Part shown: piece after piece, positions 1 to 12,850 of the stretch
Layout of the letters: each line of letters opens with the position of its first letter
Numbering within the stretch: the stretch's first letter is position 1
DNA from: Prostheceraeus crozeri
Taxonomy: Eukaryota; Platyhelminthes; Polycladida; Euryleptidae
Direction: 5' to 3'
Length of the DNA: 64,000 bases
Assembly (NCBI GenBank): GCA_907163375.1
Contig: CAJQUW010014353.1
Coordinates: forward strand, 124,001-188,000
Translations under genes and position numbers: made by a program
The notes under the pieces: generated by a model
The model's database searches: none
Seen by the model: only the letters and a program-made list of their open reading frames with translations
Told to the model about the DNA's origin: nothing

Positions 1-72
1 ATTCCTTCAAATTCGAAGAATTCAGAGCATTGCGTAAAAGTTTTCTCGATAATGTTGGTCCTCCGGTTGAAT
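1..72 (-). repeat. fragment of hAT-type MITE (family M1)
   Basis: The first about 72 bases match, nearly base for base, the middle of the M1 element found whole at 59168-59693 and at 36708-37750. The shared run includes the segment with GAATTCAGAGCATTGCG and ending near GATAATGTTGGTCCTCC. The copy is cut by the window edge on one side and ends abruptly on the other, so it is probably truncated. Confidence 0.8.
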
Positions 73-1755
73 CTCATTAAAATTTTGAATCTGTTACTCG
101 GCACCAAAAATCTCAAGTCACTCTGATAGTGTCAAATGCAATGATGCAAAAATAAAAACTTTTTTGATTAAAACTGGAATGAAAAAAGAGGAAAAATTAT
201 TGATAGTACCAATATACTGGATTTTTCCAGCATCCTATTTCCTGCTCTTTACATGTATATTCAATCAAGTCGAAAGTGATTAGTTAGACTGACTAAAACG
301 CTCATATGAGTTGTTAGCGTCCGAAAATTACGCATTATTCACTTTCTTGATATCATTTTAGAATACAGAGATAAAAGTATACATAAAAGTTGAAAGTTAC
401 ATACTTCTCCGATTGATGAGTTCCATCAGCAAATGAGTTCATGATATTGTATAGATAATAGAGTATAATGTAGATATTATTCACATGAAATTATGTTCAT
501 TGTGGAAACAAGATGCTGTGGAAATCAATTGCACCAGGTGCAAAATCGATCATGACAGTGATGTGTTGAACTGACACAAGTTTTGACCGACCATTTTTCC
601 TCATAAATCATCTTTTTCAAAATGCCACTCATTTTAAACATCGAGCACTTTGCAATTTGAGCATTTTTATACATGCAACGAAAATGAGGAAACAAAGTCA
701 GTTGGACACAGTGATATGTAACTTAGGAAAGGTCAATGGTGATTTCTTTTTTAAAGAAAAGAGTGGCATTTTAGTACAGACTTTTTTGTCACGACTTGTC
801 GTGTGGATTAGTCCTAATTAATCATCATGTGAGTCAATTTTTAACCGTATTTTCTTGGCTTAATAACAGGGTCAGGTGACATACATTAATCGGCAGTATT
901 CATACCAACCTGTTCAAAAGCAATGTTGATATCGGGTACTTAAGGGTTATTTCCCCCACGTTTTCTAATTTGTCTTAAATCTATAAAAATGAAGCAATTG
1001 TCACAATACTTCAGAGAAACGCATTTGAGTATATTTTCTACCCACATGCAAATATTCATGTAATGGGACGAGTGTTTTTTTGATTAAGAAACGATAACGT
1101 GAAGTGCAGCGATTTCAGTATTTTTATCTGACTTCGCCTCAACAGATAGCAGTAGGTCAACAAAGTAATTTCCCGACAACTCGTGAAATGATGATGACGA
1201 GGCCACATTCCTTACACCAAATTTTTAACTTAAGAAAGGATTTCAAATGGAAGCGGATGAGACGAAGAGGGAGAGAGAACAATGCACACACGAATAACAA
1301 TGATGCGTCGAACAGACGAAGTCAGATCAAGCTGTTGACATCGCTACACTTTACGTCATCGTCCTTAATGCAAAAAGTACTTGTCCGATCCGCATAAATT
1401 TGTGTATGTGGATAGAAAATGTGCTAGAGAGCGTCTACCTGAGGTTTGGTGACGATTGATTCATTTTTTTGCGGATTTTAGACAAATTTGAAAACGTGGG
1501 GGGAGATAACCCATAAGTATCGCTATATATATGTATATCGTTGTCAGATATCTAATGTCAGAATCAGAATGAGCCAAAAAAATGCAAAACATTTAGAAAT
1601 TCGTGGTTAAGTTAATAAATAAATCTACTTGATGATTTGTGAGCGAAAGTATAGTAGGAAAAATGTTCTATTTCCGGTGATAACAACTTGTTTTCTATGA
1701 ATTTGAATGATCCTGCATGCAACGTATCAAGGACTGATTCCGTTTTGTCTTGCAG
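73..1755. other. non-coding, upstream intron or spacer
   Basis: Apart from the repeat fragment at the very start, I see no exon, RNA gene or repeat that I can name. A 97-codon open stretch at 1104-1397 has no family likeness and no convincing splice sites. Because the first recognisable exon begins inside a PLAT domain with a phase-1 acceptor, this stretch is probably intron of the LOXHD1-like gene. Confidence 0.5.
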
Positions 1756-1998
1756 TTCTTGTATATACTGTCGAAGTGGAGACCACCTCAAGACCAAGCC
1801 CGCGTGCCAGTTCTACTGCATTTGTACAATTATTTGGCTCTCGTGGGGACTCTGGACGTCGATTGCTCTACAAATCTCGAAATAATGATGAGAAATTCTT
1901 GGAAAATCAATGTGACACATTCCCTGTCGAAGCTGTGTCATTGGACGATGTGTCGAGAGTTGCCATTGGACACGAAGACCGCACTCTAGGAAATCCAG
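1756..1998 (+). CDS. LOXHD1-like: LOXHD1-like multi-PLAT protein, exon A (first seen)
   Basis: This internal exon of 243 nt follows the acceptor TTTTGTCTTGCAG and is followed by the donor GTAAAATG; it is phase 1 at both ends. It encodes the beginning of a PLAT repeat: strand YTVEVET, then the hallmark AFVQLFGSRGDSGRRLL, a D/V-rich strand (VEAVSLDDVSRVAIGHEDRT) and a glycine turn. In the family, PLAT domains are eight-stranded beta sandwiches that bind membranes or partner proteins. LOXHD1 consists almost wholly of them and is needed in stereocilia of hair cells. The last base G joins the AT of exon B to give Asp, so the frame runs on. The gene must have earlier exons, since a PLAT repeat alone with no start codon or signal is seen here. 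The identity of the domain is sure; orthology to LOXHD1 is inferred from the tandem PLAT layout. Confidence 0.88.
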
Positions 1999-2200
1999 GT
2001 AAAATGCTCATTGGAAGTGTGATTGAATGTATTGTCACACATAAAGTATGGACAGGTACTTTCACATGTTCTCTAAATAACGTGGAACTCGTTTTATTAA
2101 GTCAAACATGCGTTTGTTTGTGTAAAAATTTCCATTGACAGCTGATGGAGACGGCAGAAAAAGATTCCTTATGTGATAGGAACATGTTAGTCAAGAGTAG

Positions 2201-2512
2201 CTACCGTATTTCTTCAAATAAGAGCCGCATATTTTGCCAGGAGTATGTAATGGTAAACGCATCTGCGGTTCGAAGCTATGAGTCTACGCAACTAAATAAT
2301 GTGGTTTGCATCTATGTGGTCTCCGTTGCACAGTGGTTAAGTGTTTAGCCTAGCGATCCTTAGGTCCAGAGGTCGAGCCCCGAAAGTGTCGTTGAAGGTC
2401 GTCAGAAAGGGCATCTGGACTAAATGATTACAACGTTCCAGATTAAAGTCTAACAATGTCAGCACCGTCCAAGCCCCCAGTATGGGAGAGTGACGTTAAG
2501 CCATCAGTTATC
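2201..2512 (+). repeat. tRNA-derived SINE, family 1, long form
   Basis: The core from about 2319 has a Pol III A box (GTTGCACAGTGGTTAAGTG) and a B box (AGGTCGAGCCCC), then a body with a GTCAGAAAGGGCATCTGGAC-like block and a tail ending GTGACGTTAAG. Upstream, a 118-bp leader (2201-2318) is shared with the copy at 63597-63865, so the mobile unit is longer than the tRNA-like part. Further copies are at 7321, 11796, 28826, 38841, 43320, 62945 and 63597. Confidence 0.85.
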
Positions 2513-3278
2513 ATATGCAGGCATTTGCTGTTTTACATTATTTGCACATTATTAATTATTTTTCATGACACATTTTTTCATTATTGAGTTTTATATTACA
2601 CGTACTAGCATTACTTGTGTTGAATTTTAAGCATGCTGCCATGTACGTACCTACAGGGTGTGATCAAAAACATTACCGGGTAGATTCAAATGTGCAGTAT
2701 AAGCCTTTTGATATTGCAGATTAGATGATAATTAGTTTTGATCATCAACTTGACTTTTAAGGAAGAAGTCAGGTCCAAATTACATTATCAATATCGATTG
2801 TTGCATCAGAAATGTCAATGGGTTGCTATCAGAGCCCGTTTTTCAAACACCGCCTTTATATAATACGATTCGACTCCTTGATTTTATAAAGATCTATTCG
2901 ATTCGACTTTGTAAGATTACGTTGATGAGCTTGTAATAAACGAAATGTTGTGTCGTCAATAACATCATATCAATCATAACATATAGGCGCAAGCATGAAA
3001 AATAGTAAAAGTTGTGGTAACAGCCAAAAATGCCATGGGTTGGATTTAATAGAAGCCACCCTCGATTAGTAGCCACAACCGAGAATGACAGTTTTGAGTG
3101 TTCTTCTATGCCTTCATCCATTGTGACATTTACGGGACTCTCTCTTTCCTACAAGGCTGCTGTTTATGGGTTTGTAGATTAGACTGTTTCTACTGTCGGT
3201 CCACTGCGCAACTTCGGTTGTTTTTCACTCACCTGCTTTAGCCACAGAGATAGATTCATTTGCGTGTGGGTTATTCTC

Positions 3279-3852
3279 ATAGAAATTGATAACAATAAAA
3301 CCTCTAGAATGGAAGTAAAGCTTCATGCAATACACAAAAAGTGGCACATAAATCGCACGCATTTTCACTTAGATACACTTGTCAACGACTGTATCATTGG
3401 GTTAGAATCAGTCACATGTGCAATTATAAGCTTTTCATTGGTTCTTCATGCCCCAACTTAGTTCCCCCGGATGTGCCGTGACCTTGAGTCAATTTCCATT
3501 CCAGTCAACTTCAGATAAACAATCTATTTCTATGGTTATTCTAGAGCGGACAGAATCTTATCCAAGCCATTGTATGCAATGGTAGCACGCATAGAAATTG
3601 ATAACAATGAAATCTCTAGAACGGAAATGTAGCTTCATGCAATACACAATAGTGGCACAAAAATCGCACGCATTTTCACTTAGATACACTTGTTAACGGC
3701 TATATCATTGGGTTAGGATCAGTCACATGTTCAATTCTAAGCTTTTAATTGGTTCTACATGCCCCAACTTAGTTCCCCCGGATGTGCCGCGACCTTGAGT
3801 CAAGTTCCATTCTAGTCAACTTCAGATAAACAATCTATTTCTATGGTAGCAC
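3279..3852 (+). repeat. two direct tandem copies, period 312 bp
   Basis: The copy from 3279 and the copy from 3591 both run through the same landmarks: ATAGAAATTGATAACAAT, CATGCAATACACA, CGCACGCATTTTCACTTAG, CCCCAACTTAGTTCCCCCGG and CAATCTATTTCTATGG. They differ by scattered substitutions and short indels only, about 90% alike by eye. There is no splice pattern or open frame common to both, so this is taken as a local duplication of intronic DNA and not as a repeated exon. Confidence 0.85.
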
Positions 3853-4367
3853 GCGATGGAGATTGACATAGACATTCGTCTCTCTTTGGCTTCTGTGATT
3901 GGCCAAGCGCGCGCATTGCAGAAATAGCTCTTATTGGAGAACACACGAACTTCAGCGGTCAGATTGCAATCAGGCCTGTCAAGTGAAAAGTATGTATGTT
4001 TGATTTAATTTTCTTCCATTATAAATTCGTCAAATGGAAATATTATTCACACCGTTCGACTCTTCACCATCTAAATTGGCTGACTGTGCACCTTTCATGT
4101 GGTGTCCATCTTCTGGTTCATCAGTATTTAGACTTGAATTTGCATTGGGTTTAATGGAAAATTGATCTTCTTCCCCTCGAGACTAGTTCTGGCCGTGACC
4201 ATCAGTGCTGATGAATCTGAAATACGCAGACAAGGCAATTTATCTCTGTGGCTTCAGCTAACATCGAATCTTATTCGATCAAAGCACATCTAAATAATTG
4301 GTTCTCATGAGAGGGGCCAATGAGCAGTCTGTCTTCATATGCATTCATTATACAACTTCATTTACAG

Positions 4368-4706
4368 ATTGGAAGTGGAGCATCCGCAGGGTCATCGTGA
4401 CAACAGTAGAGGATGGAGTGCAGCGGCGGTGGCGTTTTCCTGTGCCTCCTGCTGTCCACCTTGCGTCTGACGTCTTTCTGATTGAGTTGGATGCTTCGTC
4501 GGAAGACAATGATGATCACATAGACTCAAAGTCATTAACATTCTTGCTCGAGACCGGAGCCCAATCCGATGCTGGGTTTGATGGCCCTCCAGGTCGTCTT
4601 TACGCAACTGTTGTTGGAAAGAATGGATCTACCGGTGAAATGTGGCTTAACAATCGAAATGATAACAGAGGCAGCTTTGCTCCTGGTTCTGAAGATTCTT
4701 TTACAG
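4368..4706 (+). CDS. LOXHD1-like: LOXHD1-like multi-PLAT protein, exon B
   Basis: The exon is 339 nt, phase 1-1, with acceptor CTTCATTTACAG and donor GTAAGT. It completes the first PLAT repeat: DWKWSIRRVIVTT is the typical strand that carries the conserved Trp, and WRFPVPP is the equivalent of the F-P-C loop. A linker of acidic residues follows, and then the second repeat begins: LTFLLETGAQSD, LYATVVGKNGSTGEMWL. In a canonical PLAT domain the last motif reads like VFITLFGENGDTGERKL, so the glycine turn and charged tail are kept although the strands are divergent. The exon joins exon C as G plus AG (Glu), which decides the acceptor chosen there. I see no stop or frameshift. Confidence 0.9.
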
Positions 4707-6675
4707 TAAGTTTTAGACTGCAGTAATGAATTGAGTGGGATGAGAGAAATCCTTTGTATTGATAAAATACCTTTTTGTTAAGTCGAGGCAATCAGGTGCA
4801 ATCAATCAGGTGCAAGCAATCACTAAACTGAACATCAGTTATTCATGCCATTGCTGAACATAAGTTAGAATTGTCATGTGGAAGTGGAAGGCAAAGCATA
4901 GAATTACACAAAAATGTATTAAACATGTTGCGTATGCAATAATAACAAATGACTATTGTTAGAATAAGAAGTAGAAGAGAATTGTACATAAAATTTCAAA
5001 AGAAACAAATAAAGTAAGAACTAGCCAAAAAATCACAGCTTAGATCACGGTTTCCGGACATCAGAGATTCTCAGGGAAGTGATTGTCAATTTTCACTGCT
5101 ACTACGAGGAGTTAAGGGTTTTCAGGCGCTTGAGACCTATCTCCCGCACCCATTGGAGGATGATTGGGACAGCAACATGTTCCACGGCGTGAGTTTTGTG
5201 TTGCGTGAATGTGTTTTACAAAGGGAGAAAAATGTGGAGTATGGAGTGAAAAGTTTATCTTTTGTAAGTATTCTTTTAGGAAGGGTAATTTGATGGTGCG
5301 AAGTTTTGCCAATATTTTGCATATCCGCCGGTCGATTTGTTCTTTTGTTATCTGAGCGGGATATGTGCCGAAGTTGTGCTTGTATGCGATTGTTTATTGG
5401 CAGCATTGAGTGTTCGTGTGGGAATGATTTGTGTATTGTCAGTCATCTACCAGGAGTAGGTGCCTGTGGCGTGTTGTTGGTGTATTTGAAGGGAGTGAAT
5501 GCTGTCATCATAAGTTATGAAGAGCTGTGTTGTGTGCAGCATGATGAGCTCCACCAAGGGAATGACATGTTTTCCATCAACCGTTGAACGTTTTTCAACA
5601 TACAGCGACCCATCGTTTTCTTGCACGATGATTGGTGACCTGATAGTTGATATGTAAGTAGGTTGACCTTGTAAGTGGCCATGATGGTCTCCTCACAATA
5701 ACTCCGATGTTATAAATCGAGTGTAAGTGAGATCAATTGTGTTAACAACAACGACGAAGAAGTATATTGAAGATTGCGTTGTCAACTTGAAGGGACGGCA
5801 CAAACATAAGCTTGTAGCTAATTGTATTGAAACTGGAAGGTTTTTACGCCTATGCTGCTGCTGTGTTGTCTGGTATTCCGTATATCGATGACAATTTGCA
5901 CATCTCTAATGTAGGCTGCAATAATGAAATGATGTTTACAGATGCTCCACACAACAGAGCAGCATCATATCCGTAAACATATGATAATTTCACTATCAAG
6001 CACTACTGAGGTGCAAAAGTGAAGCTCAATGACAAGTTCAAGATGCTTGTTAGATCATGGCTAGTTACCTCTGATGATTGGCATTTGGCAACGACCAAGA
6101 GAGTGTTTAGATAATTCCTCATTTTGTGATGCTGCTTTCATTTAATCATTGTATAGTTACGTGGTATATTTGCACATAGAATAAATTCATTTATTGCAAC
6201 TATTCTATGTGTAGTGCACGTGTTTGGCTCAAATATGGCTGATTTGCAGTAACCAGTTGCAAAGAATTGGCAAGTCAGGTACAGCCCATCTCATTTATAT
6301 CTCATGCTTTGCTTGTCACTATGACAGAAGGGTAGCATGCTAGGTCAGTTACTTTCTACAGTTCTAATAGGTGACTGGTGATGATTTTTAGCGGATTGCC
6401 ATTGATATTTCTTATCAACATCCCTTGGTAAAGCATATATGATGTGGATCTTTTTCAAACTCACCCTATCTGCTCGTTATATTGGGAGAAAATCTGCTCT
6501 CACTATGTAGTTCTTATTGTATATGTTCTAAATCATTTGATCTTTGTTAAAATAATGAACTAAATTCGTTCTCAAACTGAGAATGAGCGGCATGATCGCT
6601 AGAATAGTAATACACCAAATATCAGTAGAATCCAGTCATTATATTTTCCCTTTCTTCTTCAGGTAAACGCTACAG
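4707..6675 (+). other. intron B-C
   Basis: A 2-kb intron. Around 5140-5600 both strands have open stretches of 66-93 codons without family likeness. A short direct duplication, AATCAGGTGCAA, occurs near 4790. I see no SINE, no LINE domain and no extra exon. Confidence 0.6.
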
Positions 6676-7032
6676 AGGATGTAGGCCCACTGGTCAAAGT
6701 TCGTATCAGTGTTGAAGCTGCAGAAGAATGGAAGAAATGGCATTTCCAATCAATGGTAGTTACAGTAGGAGGTCGGCAGCACATTTTCAACGTGGATAAA
6801 TTTCTTGGACGTGCTGATGATGCGGTTACTGCCGTGGAACTGCCTTGCGAGAATGATGCTGGCGATGAAGAAGAGACACATATCTATGAGGTCACAGTCC
6901 ACGTAGGACAAAGATATGGAGCCGAGAGCAACGTAGAGACCTTCATCACTTTATTCGGAGATGGTGGAGATACTGGAAAACGTTGGCTTCTTCATGATGT
7001 CAATGAAAACAGTCTGGGATGCTTCCTAGCAG
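6676..7032 (+). CDS. LOXHD1-like: LOXHD1-like multi-PLAT protein, exon C
   Basis: This 357-nt exon is phase 1-1. Two acceptors compete: AG at 6661-6662 and AG at 6674-6675. Only the second keeps the frame set by exon B (G plus AG gives Glu, then DVGPLVKVRISVE), so I use it. The exon completes repeat 2 with WKKWHFQSMVVTVGG and HIFNVDKFLG. It then opens repeat 3: YEVTVHVGQRYGAESN, then FITLFGDGGDTGKRWLL, the most canonical PLAT motif in the window. Its donor is GTGAAC at 7033. The length and phase are like those of exon B, as expected if the PLAT array grew by duplication of two-exon units. Confidence 0.9.
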
Positions 7033-7320
7033 GTGAACTGACTTTTCATTTATCCACACGATCTAATGAAGAGATGATGGTATAATGATCAATTCGATGC
7101 AGGGATTGGTGCGGTTGAAATTTTTACTAAACTGGTTAACCGATCAAATTCATAATTGACAATATCCAACAAAATACCTTAGATAGATGTCTTTCAGAGT
7201 TGGAGTTGTGTATTTCAACGATCGCCTTGTAAAAAAAGTAAAAAATGGATCTACATGTATATGCGTTGATATTCTATTATTTTAAGCTATTACTTCACAC
7301 ATTACCTTATTGCCACTGTG

Positions 7321-7515
7321 GTCTCCGTGGCACAGCGGTTAAGTGCTTGGCCTAGCAATCTTTTGGTCCAGAGGTCGAGCCCCGAAAGTGTCACTTTAAG
7401 TCGGCAGGAAGGACATCCGGACTATAAGTACTAGAACGCTTCAGAAAAGTCTGACTATGTCAGCAGTGTCCAGCCCCAGTATTGGGGAGTAGTGACGTTA
7501 AAGCTTCATTTTTTC
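7321..7515 (+). repeat. tRNA-derived SINE, family 1
   Basis: A well-kept copy: A box CGTGGCACAGCGGTTAAG, B box AGAGGTCGAGCCCC, the body block GTCGGCAGGAAGGACATCC and the tail AGTAGTGACGTTAAAGCTTC. It lacks most of the leader seen in the copies at 2201 and 63597. Confidence 0.88.
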
Positions 7516-10500
7516 TCACAGATACGGGCAGCTCCAAAAAAAATTTAGTAATAGTTTATGTATTACGTTATACTGATAGAAACTTCGTTAAGACAATACT
7601 TAATATTTATTTTTATTATTAGTTTTCAATAACTACGATTCATCTATAGCAACTAGCATTTACTTATTTTATCCATTTTAAATAAATTATGACTAAACAC
7701 TCACCAAACGTCATTAAGTGGTGAACTAGATCCACTTACTGTATTGGTCACTAATGAAAACAATAGGTCAATGATGATATTGCTTTCACCGGGTCAATAC
7801 ATACAGCAGAGGAAGGCGAACACAACGCAATGCAGATTCCACTATATAATGCGTCACTTATTCGGTGTGCATGTAGGCATTCGTGGGACTGTGCAGGGAA
7901 TAAGTGATTGCAATCGGGAAATCAAATGTAAGCCTTGTACGAAGTTAAATGTCTTGTAGGATACCTTCTATTTATGCTGCCTAAATGACAGGAGGCGCTC
8001 CATTAGATGTTGTGTTCTACTAGAGATTTTACAGTGGCTTAACACTGCATATCATGACAGCCTGAGATGCATTTTAAGAGGTATTTTATTATCTGTGTGC
8101 GACTGTTCGTGTAAGACGGCTCGGTTTAATTGAATAGGTAGCTCTCAAATAGGGCAGTCTTATGTGTCTATAGGTTTTATTGCAATCACAGTATGCAAAC
8201 CTAGCAGGTCTACAGTGCATTCGTTTTACTTTGAAAATCTAAACTCTAGCAACCTGCGTAGTGCAGCGTAGCATATCTGTCCAGCTTTGAATCTTTAGCG
8301 CAGCGAGATAGTTTCAAATCAAATAATCCATTTTTCTAATTGGCCTCTAATCAGTTGCTGAGATTGTTTGGAGACAAGAGAGCTTGCAGCTTCTTCAATT
8401 TATAAACACGTCATGGCAAATTTTGACTTGGTTATTGTTAACTAAATAAAGTTCCATCAATAGCAAGAGCGTCATATTTTAGTGTTATGATTCCTGTTAA
8501 CTAGAGTCAGTGCTTGTTTTTACTTGCAATGTTTGTCTTGTGAGGTGATCAGCAAACCAATTGATTAAATATAATACTGTATGTTGAAAACTTACGGCAG
8601 GAGTCAATCGTCCCTTAGATCTCTAAAGGATAGTCATCGAAAGAAGTTCTGTTCGATACTTATTTATGGGAAAGTGCTGTGTTGGTAAGGGCTTTTGGTA
8701 AATCTTTTGGTAAGGGCTGCAGTTGAGTGCATTTTTTCATTATTGAAAGTTGCTGTGTAATGATTGCAATTTCTTGTCTGAAATTGTCGATAAACATTTA
8801 CTGCCCATGTGCAACCACCGCGATGTTTAGAAACATTTTAAGGAGTAAACTTGAAATGTCTGGAATTCGGTCTTGTTTTACTTTTGCTGACTTTAATTGG
8901 AATTTATATTCTGAGAAATGCATGTATTATATAGACAATAATCTAATCGTTTCAGATGAATTCAGATGAAAATTCGTGGGTCTATTAGATCGATTTTACG
9001 TTCGTTTGAAGTCTAGAAGTGTGTGCTAATAGGTCAAGAAAAAATTGCCCTAGTCATGACTAATCAGACAAAAAAGATACTTGAAAGAGTCCTTGTTATC
9101 AGCGATCACCTTCCAGAGTGCAGCATTTAGGGGAGATGCAGTGAATGACAGTGTCTTCACAGACAATATAAGAAAAATAAAATGACAAATAAGCTCATGT
9201 TTTCCAACGCAGCTCCAACTATTCGAAAAATGTTGCAGCGTAGCATAATGCTCGAATTTACCTTGTATTGGGCGGATTGTACCTGCAGATATAGCAGACT
9301 TCCTTTTAGGTTTGTTTAGTGTGGTGTTTATCACCCTTCCTAACAACAGAAATGCAAATGTTTACCACACCAACAGCGCATGTGAAATTAAAGAAATGGA
9401 ACAACCGCGTTATCATCTAACAACTAACTGTTATATACGCCCCCGCATCCACGGTTGGGCATTTTAATGAATCAGTTGAAAAATGAGATTATGTTTGATG
9501 TGTCTTTCGATAAACACATTTTTTTTCATCGTGAACATAATTTCAATTTGTTACACATACAAATCGTTGTCACACTCATGTCGATCTTTCATTTATTGGT
9601 CTTTAATCACAATTGCATGTCACAAGAGTTCGCCTAAATTTAAGCTAAATATTTTCATGAAAGAACGATTTTTTGAGAAAATGTTGCATAATATGTTCGT
9701 GTAATTTTTATCCACAGACAGCATGTAGGGATATCATACATGACTTTATGTGATACTATCTTCCTCATAAAAAAGGAAGATAATGAAAATTTGCTCAAAA
9801 GATGAAGTGAAAGATGTTATTTTACACATCACCGGTGACATAGAGACACAATCAATGTAGAAACTATTCAACCATTCGACATTTCTAATGGCGACGAGAA
9901 TCATTCTGTCTGCCTTGACATTCTCTCAACTAAGCAAACAATTGATGATTTGAAGGCTGTGAGCTGTAATGACATGTCCATGCGTGTATCATGAGAGCCT
10001 GTTTCATGTTTCAGATCATAGCTCTGATATACATTTATAAATATCAGAACACATCAAAGTTGAGTTATTGAAAGCGAGGAAGAAGACGAAGAAAAGAATT
10101 ACAGCACTTAATGAACTATGTCACTTCTCATACATTTCTTCGATGCTACTGCTTCAAAATATTCGTTTTCATTAGCTTCATTTTACGCGGTAGGCGAGAT
10201 TTCGGGACGTTCGCCGGTTGTCCAGCGAGTACAACACTCTCTGTTTGCACTCCTTTAGGAGTGGACGAATACCCCGAAGGTCTGCGTAGAATGAAGAAAA
10301 GGAGATAGAAAAAACTTGAAGTAGTTCTCAGGGAAGAAGTTCCCGTTCATGATCTCCTCATGTAACTGTATTGATAACTAGCTCACAAGGCTCTCTGAAC
10401 GTTTGCTTAACAGTCGATGTGCGAATTCCTAAGAGTGGTGCATTTCCTGCAGATTATGTTGAAGACATACAAATTATTGATCCACTTTGATTGTGAATTT

Positions 10501-11795
10501 GAACAATTATGGGGAAATAAATCATTTTAATATGCCATATTAATTCTTCTCATGATTTCTTTTCCCTATCGAACGCACCAGGTACCGGCACGTTGAAGTT
10601 CACAAGCCATCAAGGCTCATATGATTGATCCATTAGAACTAAGGCCCAGATTTTTGTGTTCTCAAAAACCGAAATATGTCGTATTCTATTTGACGTCTTG
10701 CGGAACGCCCTGACAGAACCAACACTTCAATCAATAAAACAAATTTACAGAAATGCATCTAAACAAAATTCAAAATTTAGATGAAGCGACTTCCTGCATG
10801 CAGTCATGGCGTTCTGTCAATAGTAGGCTATATCCACAACTCAACTAAGAAGAAATTTTAGCTGTTTCAAACATTCATTCCACAGTTTGAGATAATTTTT
10901 TCTATTATTTTAACTTTTACGACTGCAAGTTGTTTTATGTAACTTACAAAAGTTTCGAGTCAACAGAATATGTAAAATTTCGGACATGTTAAATTATGTG
11001 AAAAAATAAAATTCCGAGGCAAGGTTAGAAACTGCATGTACATGTTAATGAACAATGCAAACTGTTTCTCTTCTATATGTATCTGAAATGTTTTCACTGC
11101 GCATGTCTAGAAACTTCGGCAATGTGGTTAACTGTCTATGAATGTGTTTTTATAGTTTGGAAATTGAAAATCGCATTTGAATTATGATTTTTCACTAATG
11201 AGGAACTCGCACTTTTGAAAACTGCCTAGCCAAAACTAGATAATAAAATATCGATGAATATAAGTAGTATGAAAAAGTGGGTATTTAGGATTTACGCAGG
11301 TTTTGAAGCCAAGCGTTCTACTCCCTGTTATTTACCTCTCAAAACCGGACACATTCGGTACTCGCGTGCATTTTCATCAAACGCATCTTGTTTCATCTTT
11401 ATATGATGAATTTCAAGCTGCACCAAGGAGTCGATGTGTCACAAGAATAAGGTGTCGGCATGCAATATGTCCATAGACCACAGTTTACAAAAGTTTCGCA
11501 CGTGAGCAAAGATACGCAGCTTCACTAGCAGTTCCTCCAATCTCCCTCAGTCAGAATTCATTCAATCAGTAAAATTTGAGAGCGAAATAACTTGCATTAC
11601 GATAATTAACTAATATGACTCTGATGCTTCGATGTTTTCGTTTACTTGCTTGCATGTAGTCCCTGGATGTATTTCGCATTGTACTTTACAGGTATACCGG
11701 TACAAACATGTTCATGAGCAAATTAAACACCATTCATATGGAGAAGTTCGTGCAATGCAAAACATAACTTGATCCAATCATATTCAGGCGACTTG

Positions 11796-11873
11796 ATTTG
11801 ACACTTTCGGGGCTCGACCTCTGGACCACAAGATCATAGGACCAACCACGCAATCACTGTGCCACGGAGACCA
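11796..11873 (-). repeat. tRNA-derived SINE, family 1, head only
   Basis: The reverse complement has the A box (CGTGGCACAGTG) and B box (GAGGTCGAGCCCC) but stops just after GTGTCA, so only the tRNA-like head is kept. Confidence 0.8.
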
Positions 11874-12635
11874 CATGCTGCATGCATATGTACGAGTAAT
11901 ACATTCACATACAGGAGCCTAAACAGAGACGTGTTGTGATTAGCCTTTACTTCACATCTGCTTTCAAGGAATATATTATTACTTAAAAGCCTAAAGGAAT
12001 GTGTCTTGTTCACTAGGAGCTGTAATGTATGAATGTTCAGGATCAGACAAGCATTCAGTTGGCTAAATACCTCAGAGAATAGTAAAACGGATCGGATATC
12101 TGAAAAGACGCTTATATCTAAAGTCAGTAAAGTAATCTTACTTAGTCTATAAAATCCATGGTTGGATGGATGTCGTTCTTATGGCATTCTGCCGACAGCA
12201 TGAAATGAGAAGTAGTTCTAACTTTGTAATTATTGTAATATTCTAATTAATTATTGTAAGAAAAAAAGACACAAAGATTTAATGGCCATCAGCAGTCTTT
12301 TACAGCCTATTGTCTTTAATATATCATCAGAAAATGATATATATCATCACTTTATCGACTGTCTGAAAAGGGTGCAATCTGTGAGATAACATTAATAATG
12401 CATTCTGCTACCGAGATGCTTTATCCGTAGCAACGGAAATTGAAAACAACAATAGTTGCATCCGTTCCTGATGGCAATGAAAGCAATGAAATGTTTTCCA
12501 TTCTAAATTGGAAATCGAAGTAATAGATGTTATTATCTTTTTATGCAACATCTATTAGTCTACTTCAATTTCTCAATTGTACTGATAAATGTGAATTAAG
12601 TCCCTTTTGCTATAAAAAGGAATTCATTTTCAAAT

Positions 12636-12850
12636 ATAATCTCTCTCTCCACGATTTATCGTCCATTTCCCCCACCCGTGTTTCGAGTCTTGGACTTCTC
12701 CACGCGCTCTGATCTTGAACGGCGCTGCGCCCAAGGTTTAGCGCCTTACAGTCGGCTCGCAGATTGTCGCACCACCTCTTATTCTGTCGTCCCCTTGGCT
12801 TGCGTCCTTCTACCTCAAGAGTTATCACTTTCTTTGGCCAGAAGTCCTCT
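12636..12850 (-). mobile_element. LINE ORF2 C-terminal fragment
   Basis: On the minus strand an open stretch reads VEGRKPRGRQNKRWCDNL, then DCKALNLG and QDQSAWRS. This is the basic R-G-R-P/Q-x-x-R-W block followed by D-L-K and D-R-x-x-W that ends ORF2 of many non-LTR retrotransposons (RTE/CR1-type). It is 5'-truncated, and no reverse transcriptase core is left. It sits less than 100 bp upstream of exon D. Confidence 0.75.

Larger units (their letters stand above)
1999..4367 (+). other. intron A-B with SINE and tandem repeat
   Basis: The intron is 2.4 kb long with GT and AG ends. It holds a SINE-1 copy at 2201-2512 and a 312-bp-period direct repeat at 3279-3852. No additional exon is evident in the rest. 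Confidence 0.7.

Noticed and set aside
5137-5587. Open stretches of 66-93 codons on both strands in intron B-C
   Set aside because: No domain likeness, no splice sites fitting the gene's phases, and overlapping frames open on both strands; low complexity with many Cys and Leu.
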